Source of the DNA: Fusobacterium sp.
GTDB lineage: Bacteria; Fusobacteriota; Fusobacteriia; Fusobacteriales; Fusobacteriaceae
DNA length: 17,514 nucleotides
NCBI GenBank assembly: GCA_020024915.1
Contig: JAHHSZ010000033.1
Coordinates: 1-17,514 of the forward strand
Direction of reading: 5' to 3'
A model generated the notes under the pieces. The model did not search any database. It had not been told where the DNA came from and worked only from the letters and a program-made list of their open reading frames with translations. How positions within the stretch are numbered: position 1 is the first letter of the stretch; each line of letters opens with the position of its first letter. Below are positions 13,998 through 17,514 of this stretch, one piece after another. Position numbers and translations under genes: made by a program.

Positions 13998-15791
13998 ATG
14001 AAAAAAGACGAGAAAGCAACTTCAAATGAATTAGATAGTTTTAATATTGTCAAGACTGGATCTTTATTAGAGGATATTAAAAAAGTTGAGGTCAAATTGA
14101 ATGAAGTTCCAGATATTGAAGTAAAAGAAGTGGTAATAAAGGAGACAGGAAATTTTTTAAATTTGAAAGATAATATAATAAACATTCCTGTAGAGATGAT
14201 TGTTTTTCCATTTTTTACTCCTCAAAAACAGAATAAGAGAATAAATTTTCAATATTCATTTGAAGATTTAGGAGTTACAATGTCATGTACATTGATAGCT
14301 AAAGATAGTAAGGACAAGGTTTTTCAACCCTCTATATTTGAAGAGAAGATATATACATATCTAATTTCAATGTATGAATTAAAAAAAGAAATCAACGATA
14401 CAGATGAGTACATAGAATTTGAAATATCAGATTTTATTGTGAATTTTTTGGGAAATAAGATGAATAGAACCTATTATACAAAGGTTGAACAAGCATTGAA
14501 AAACCTAAAGAATACTGAGTATCAATTTGTAGTTTCAAATCATACAAAGTTAGGAAATTACAAATTTGAAGATGAGGAGTTTAAACTTTTAACCTATCAA
14601 AAATTAGAAAAGGGAAGAAAAAAATATTATAGAGTGACTCTGAATAAAAATATCAGACAAAAAATAAAGGATAAGAGATATATTAAGTATAACTCTAGAT
14701 CTTTATTAGAGATACTTACAAAAGATCCTATAGCAGGAAGAATCTATAAGTACATAAGTAAAATAAGATATGACAAAGATAGAGATAGAATGAATTTGAG
14801 AACTTTAGCTGCAATTATCCCTTTAAAAACAGAACAAATAACAGAGAGACCAAATAAAAATGGTGTAATGAAACAGTATGTTCTCTGTAGATTAAAGCAG
14901 GTATTAAAAAGAGTTGAAAAAGCCTTTGATGTATTGGTGGAGTTAGGGTATATTTTAAACTATACATCACAGTATACAAAAGAGGAAGATACCTATTACT
15001 TAGACTATATTTTTAATAGAGAAAAAGATGGAAACTGTCATGTTTCAACATATATTGAAAATAGAGCAGTTCCAACTTCAAATGTTAAGAAAAATATTTA
15101 CTATAACAAGAATGATAGCATAGAAGATGCTGAAATAGTTGAATTTGAAAGTGAAAAAACTCCTATTAAAGAGAGTGTGCCTGTAAAAATAACTAAAAAA
15201 GTTACAGATGCTACTGAATTTACAGATGAGATACTAGATAGAATTAAAAAGGCAAAAAGAAATATCTATGTACAAAAAGCTTGGGATAAGAGAACTGAGA
15301 CTAAGATCAAGAAGATCTTTAAAGAAGAGGGGGAAGAAAAAACAAAAGAGGTTTTAAATATTTTATACAAGAATTTAACTGGAAATATAAAAACAACGCT
15401 TGTACAGTATATAAATGGAGTATTAAAAAATTTATCTGCTAATGAGAAAAATAATAATAAACAGAATTTGACTCTATTCTCTAACATTTTAAAAGAAAAG
15501 GGATTAAAAAGCAAAAAACAGATAAACCAAGCTAGAAGAAATCAAAAGAAAACAGTTTTAAATAATATTTCAGAGATAATAGATGATAAAAATGTACCTA
15601 AGAGTATTATAGAGGAATTTGAAAGTTATGATGAGTATGAAAAATTAAAAATAGAGGAGAAAGCTCTGGAGCTTTGTTCTAGCGAGATGGGAGTAGATAT
15701 TAACTTCCTACTGGCAATGAAAGTCAAAACACGTTCAATATATATAGGTGCAATAAAAGATTATATAGAGAGAGTTATGAAAGAGAGATAA
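13998..15791 (+). CDS. Plasmid-type winged-helix replication initiator (Rep) at the chromosomal origin position
   Basis: A 597-residue basic protein that resembles plasmid Rep/replication initiator protein A families. Residues 60-220 look like a first winged-helix domain: NIPVEMIVFPFFTP, a YSFED strand, FEEKIYTYLISMYEL, then a helix-turn-helix-like FLGNKMNRTYYTKVEQALKN and NTEYQFVVS strands. Residues about 235-340 look like a second winged helix (DPIAGRIYKYISKI through VLVELGYI). The C-terminal 250 residues are Lys-rich, helical and unrecognised. There is no Walker A motif and no AAA+ fold, so it is not DnaA. The ATG at 13998 follows AAGGAG by 8 nt; an upstream TTG frame (13935) runs through the promoter and is rejected. 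It stands divergent from rpmH, with repeats before and after it. It might alternatively be an integrated plasmid or phage gene. Family assignment is by eye. Confidence 0.7.
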   Translation: MKKDEKATSNELDSFNIVKTGSLLEDIKKVEVKLNEVPDIEVKEVVIKETGNFLNLKDNIINIPVEMIVFPFFTPQKQNKRINFQYSFEDLGVTMSCTLIAKDSKDKVFQPSIFEEKIYTYLISMYELKKEINDTDEYIEFEISDFIVNFLGNKMNRTYYTKVEQALKNLKNTEYQFVVSNHTKLGNYKFEDEEFKLLTYQKLEKGRKKYYRVTLNKNIRQKIKDKRYIKYNSRSLLEILTKDPIAGRIYKYISKIRYDKDRDRMNLRTLAAIIPLKTEQITERPNKNGVMKQYVLCRLKQVLKRVEKAFDVLVELGYILNYTSQYTKEEDTYYLDYIFNREKDGNCHVSTYIENRAVPTSNVKKNIYYNKNDSIEDAEIVEFESEKTPIKESVPVKITKKVTDATEFTDEILDRIKKAKRNIYVQKAWDKRTETKIKKIFKEEGEEKTKEVLNILYKNLTGNIKTTLVQYINGVLKNLSANEKNNNKQNLTLFSNILKEKGLKSKKQINQARRNQKKTVLNNISEIIDDKNVPKSIIEEFESYDEYEKLKIEEKALELCSSEMGVDINFLLAMKVKTRSIYIGAIKDYIERVMKER

Positions 15792-15795
15792 AAAT

Positions 15796-15815
15796 TCATG
15801 TATATGATCAATAAT
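15796..15815 (-). repeat. Iteron-like site 7, inverted, just after the rep stop codon
   Basis: On the minus strand 17 of 20 positions match the reference; it reads ATTATTGATCATATACAT and then GA. It lies 4 bases past the rep stop and before the terminator, in the opposite orientation to sites 1-6, so the rep gene is bracketed by convergent sites. Confidence 0.6.
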
Positions 15816-15850
15816 AAAAAAAAGCCAAACATACTTGTTTGGTTTTTTTA
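15816..15850. terminator. Bidirectional terminator between rep and the XRE-cupin gene
   Basis: Arms CCAAAC (15825-15830) and GTTTGG (15837-15842) around ATACTT, flanked by an A-run on the left and seven T on the right that extend the stem. It ends transcripts of rep (plus) and of the convergent regulator (minus, stop at 15859). Confidence 0.85.
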
Positions 15851-15858
15851 TTAAATAG

Positions 15859-16392
15859 CTATTTTTTACTAGAAACCCAATAGACAATAGATGATACTAA
15901 ACCTGGATTTCTATATCTATGAGGAGTGTTCTGCTTGATAAAAATTGAATCCCCTTCATATAAGTGATACAGAGCACTATCTAATTCTATCTCTAGCTCT
16001 CCCTTGATGACAATACCGATTTCATCATAGCTATGCCCCCAAGTCATATCACTAAAAGAACTCTCTTCGTCAATTGTAATTGCTATTCCATTTAAGCTAG
16101 CTTTTTTATTTAATAAACTTTCAACTTTTATATTTGTTTCAATATTTTTTAAAATCTCTTCTCTTTCAGTAGCTCTAGTGATTGGATTAGTACCAACTTC
16201 TTCATCAAGTATTTCCATTAGATTTATTCCTAAAGCTGAACATATTTGCTGTAAATTATTAATTGATGGGCTATTAAGATCTCTTTCAATATTACTTAAA
16301 AATCCAATTGAAAGCCCAGTAATTTCTGATAAATGTTTTAAGGTATAGTCTTTATTTTTTCTAACTGTTTTAATTTTTTCCCCTAGTTTCAT
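15859..16392 (-). CDS. XRE-family transcriptional regulator with C-terminal cupin domain
   Basis: A 177-residue DNA-binding regulator. Residues 5-60 form an XRE helix-turn-helix (LGEKIKTVRKNKDYTLKHLS, then GLSIGFLSNIERDLNSPS). Residues about 110-170 form a small cupin beta-barrel (GHSYDEIGIVIKGELEIEL, EGDSIFIKQNTPHRYRNPG) that probably senses a small molecule. Such proteins (PuuR/SutR-like) usually repress nearby transport or catabolic genes. It is divergent from the PfoR-like membrane gene across a 416-base spacer, making that gene the obvious candidate target. GGAGG lies 11 nt before the ATG, slightly long. The ligand is unknown; His residues in the cupin are compatible with metal binding but not proof. 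Confidence 0.88.
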   Translation of the reverse strand: MKLGEKIKTVRKNKDYTLKHLSEITGLSIGFLSNIERDLNSPSINNLQQICSALGINLMEILDEEVGTNPITRATEREEILKNIETNIKVESLLNKKASLNGIAITIDEESSFSDMTWGHSYDEIGIVIKGELEIELDSALYHLYEGDSIFIKQNTPHRYRNPGLVSSIVYWVSSKK

Positions 16393-16433
16393 TAATGGCT
16401 AGTCCTCCAATTCAAAAAAATCTAATTATTAAG

Positions 16434-16462
16434 ATTATAACATAAAGATCAATTAAAGTAAA
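16434..16462 (-). promoter_or_regulatory. Promoter of the XRE-cupin gene
   Basis: On the minus strand TTTACT (16462-16457) and TATAAT (16439-16434) are 17 bases apart, giving a leader of roughly 35 nt. The -10 is perfect and the -35 weak. Confidence 0.55.
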
Positions 16463-16486
16463 TTCTAAAAAGCTAAAAAAGGAAAA

Positions 16487-16688
16487 AAAGTGAAAAAATT
16501 ACAATATTTTAGAACAAGAACATTAAAAAATTTCAAAAAAATGGAAGTTTAGTATAGTGAAAAAAATATTATTATAATAGATAAACACTGTATAATCATC
16601 AGTTTGTTAAATGATAAAAGATTATGATAAATGTATTTGTTAAATAAAGCATTTCATTAAAGTGAAAAAATTCTTGAAATATTTTAGA
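16487..16688. repeat. Composite direct repeat in the XRE/pfoR intergenic region
   Basis: The 416-base spacer (16393-16808) has no gene. The word AAAGTGAAAAAATT occurs at 16487-16500 and 16659-16672, each followed within a few bases by ATATTTTAGA (16504-16513 and 16679-16688). The second copy overlaps the pfoR -35. A shorter AGTGAAAAAAATATT lies near 16556, and TTTGTTAAAT is repeated at 16603 and 16636. These could be regulator sites or AT-rich drift. Confidence 0.4.
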
Positions 16689-16702
16689 TGTTGTGCTATA
16701 CT
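16674..16702 (+). promoter_or_regulatory. Promoter of the PfoR-like gene
   Basis: TTGAAA (16674-16679) and TATACT (16697-16702) are exactly 17 bases apart. The transcript would start near 16709 and carry a leader of about 100 nt containing two tandem 19-base repeats. Confidence 0.65.
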
Positions 16703-16752
16703 TCTCATGTATTTAAAAAAAACGATAATATACATAAAGAGAACGAAATATA

Positions 16753-16792
16753 TTGTAAAATTATATTAAACTTTTGTAAAATTAGATTAAAC
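16753..16792 (+). repeat. Tandem 21-bp-period repeat in the PfoR-like gene leader
   Basis: TTGTAAAATTANATTAAAC occurs at 16753-16771 and again at 16774-16792, matching at 18 of 19 positions with a 21-base period (two helical turns). It ends five bases before the ribosome site AAGGAG. Two protein subunits could bind the same face of the DNA, or the repeat may act in the mRNA leader. Confidence 0.6.
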
Positions 16793-16808
16793 AAAGAAGG
16801 AGAAAATG

Positions 16809-17514
16809 ATGGATGTTATTAAAGGAGTAGTTTTATTATTTGTGGTTTTAGGAGGATTTTCATTATTCAGTATGAAAGCACCGAAAGGGATGAAAGCCAT
16901 GGGAGCTTTAGCAGGAGCAGCAACAGCAAGTTTCTTGGTAGAGGCATTTCAATTATATGTTGGTGGAGACCTTTTTGGAGTTCCTTTTTTAGGAGAAGTT
17001 GGTAAAGCAGCAGGATCAATGGGAGGAGTTGCAGCAGCGATATTAGTACCATTAGCATTAGGAGTTAATCCTACATATGCAGTATTAACAGGAGTTTCTG
17101 TAGCAGGATTTGGAATATTACCTGGATTCTTAGCTGGATATATTTTATCATTTGTAATTCCAAAAATAGAAGAAAAAGTACCACAAGGTTTAGATTTAAT
17201 ATTTGTAATATGTTTTATGGCACCAGTAGCTAGATTGATAGCATCAGTATCTAACCCTATTGTAAACTCTACTCTATTAAATATAGGAAGAATATTGGAA
17301 TCTGCATCACATTCTAGCCCAATTTTGATGGGAGTTATCTTAGGTGGAGTAATAACTGTAGTAGCAACTGCACCACTATCATCAATGGCTCTAACAGCTA
17401 TGATGGGATTAACAGGTGTACCTATGGCAATTGGAGCATTATCAGTAATGGGATCATCTTTTATGAATGGAGTATTTTTCCACAGAATGGGATTTGGAGA
17501 TAGAAAAACTACAA
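16809..17514 (+). CDS. PfoR-like PTS_EIIC_2 family membrane protein (partial, runs off the window)
   Basis: The frame stays open to the end of the window, giving at least 235 residues. The translation is highly hydrophobic and Gly/Ala-rich: MDVIKGVVLLFVVLGGFSLF, MKAPKGMKAMGALAGAATAS, then NPTYAVLTGVSVAGFGILPG, VSNPIVNSTLLNIG, SSPILMGVILGGVITVVATAPLSSM and MGSSFMNGVFFHRMGFGDR. This pattern fits the PTS_EIIC_2 group that includes the Clostridium perfringens regulator PfoR, annotated as PTS IIC-like transporters without a known sugar. About six to seven membrane segments are visible. ATG 16809 is chosen because AAGGAG lies 6 nt upstream; the adjacent ATG at 16806 has only 3 nt. It is divergent from an XRE-cupin regulator. 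The substrate is unknown and the C-terminal end is not seen. Confidence 0.75.
   Translation, partial: MDVIKGVVLLFVVLGGFSLFSMKAPKGMKAMGALAGAATASFLVEAFQLYVGGDLFGVPFLGEVGKAAGSMGGVAAAILVPLALGVNPTYAVLTGVSVAGFGILPGFLAGYILSFVIPKIEEKVPQGLDLIFVICFMAPVARLIASVSNPIVNSTLLNIGRILESASHSSPILMGVILGGVITVVATAPLSSMALTAMMGLTGVPMAIGALSVMGSSFMNGVFFHRMGFGDRKTT

Noticed and set aside
13998..15791. Reading the rep gene as a recent plasmid or phage insertion
   Set aside because: No integrase, transposase, partition gene, terminal repeat or duplicated target was seen, and base composition matches the surroundings. Not excluded, but unsupported within this window.
16727..16738. A further iteron-like core AATATACATAAA in the pfoR leader
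   Set aside because: Only the core matches site 5 and the flanks do not. In DNA this AT-rich such a match is expected by chance.

Overview
This window looks like the replication-origin neighbourhood of a strictly anaerobic, very AT-rich bacterium, most likely a Fusobacterium or close relative. The evidence is the low G+C content, the canonical origin-linked cluster rpmH-rnpA-yidD-yidC-jag-mnmE-mnmG, an [FeFe]-hydrogenase joined to rubrerythrin, and fusobacterial-looking protein sequences. The genus is an inference; no 16S gene is present.

Layout. (1) 49-3833, plus strand: a compact operon for phosphorylated beta-linked disaccharides, with PTS EIIC, a ChbG/YdjC deacetylase, a GH4 6-phospho-glycosidase and PTS EIIB. 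It has a near-consensus promoter and ends in a bidirectional terminator. No EIIA is visible. (2) 3832-5958, minus strand: one unbroken ORF joining a two-cluster ferredoxin domain, a complete H-cluster hydrogenase domain, rubredoxin, rubrerythrin and a second rubredoxin. A perfect promoter carries a PerR-like palindrome over the predicted start site. A strong internal ribosome-binding site precedes the rubrerythrin part. (3) 6007-7749: an ABC-F ATPase gene between hairpins. (4) 7767-13316, minus strand: the rpmH-to-mnmG operon (L34, RNase P protein, YidD, YidC, Jag/KhpB, MnmE, MnmG). (5) 13247-13997: about 750 bases of gene-free, extremely AT-rich DNA with iteron-like repeats, A-tracts and inverted repeats, the likely origin. 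(6) 13998-15850, plus strand: a plasmid-type winged-helix Rep protein in the position where dnaA normally stands, divergent from rpmH. (7) 15816-17514: an XRE-cupin regulator (minus) divergent from a PfoR-like PTS_EIIC_2 membrane protein (plus) that runs off the window.

The most unusual feature is the combination of parts 5 and 6. The chromosomal origin cluster is intact, but dnaA-dnaN is not beside it. An initiator without an AAA+ ATPase motif sits there instead, preceded by six iteron-like sites spaced at close to whole helical turns. The last two overlap its own promoter and another lies just after its stop codon. Similar sites lie directly after the mnmG and ABC-F stop codons. This suggests a chromosome whose origin is fired or controlled by a captured plasmid-type initiator. 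A dnaA gene elsewhere in the genome cannot be excluded from this window.

Genes left of the origin from 3.8 to 13.2 kb are on the minus strand and the initiator is on the plus strand, so most genes are co-oriented with forks leaving 13.3-14.0 kb. The sugar operon is head-on.
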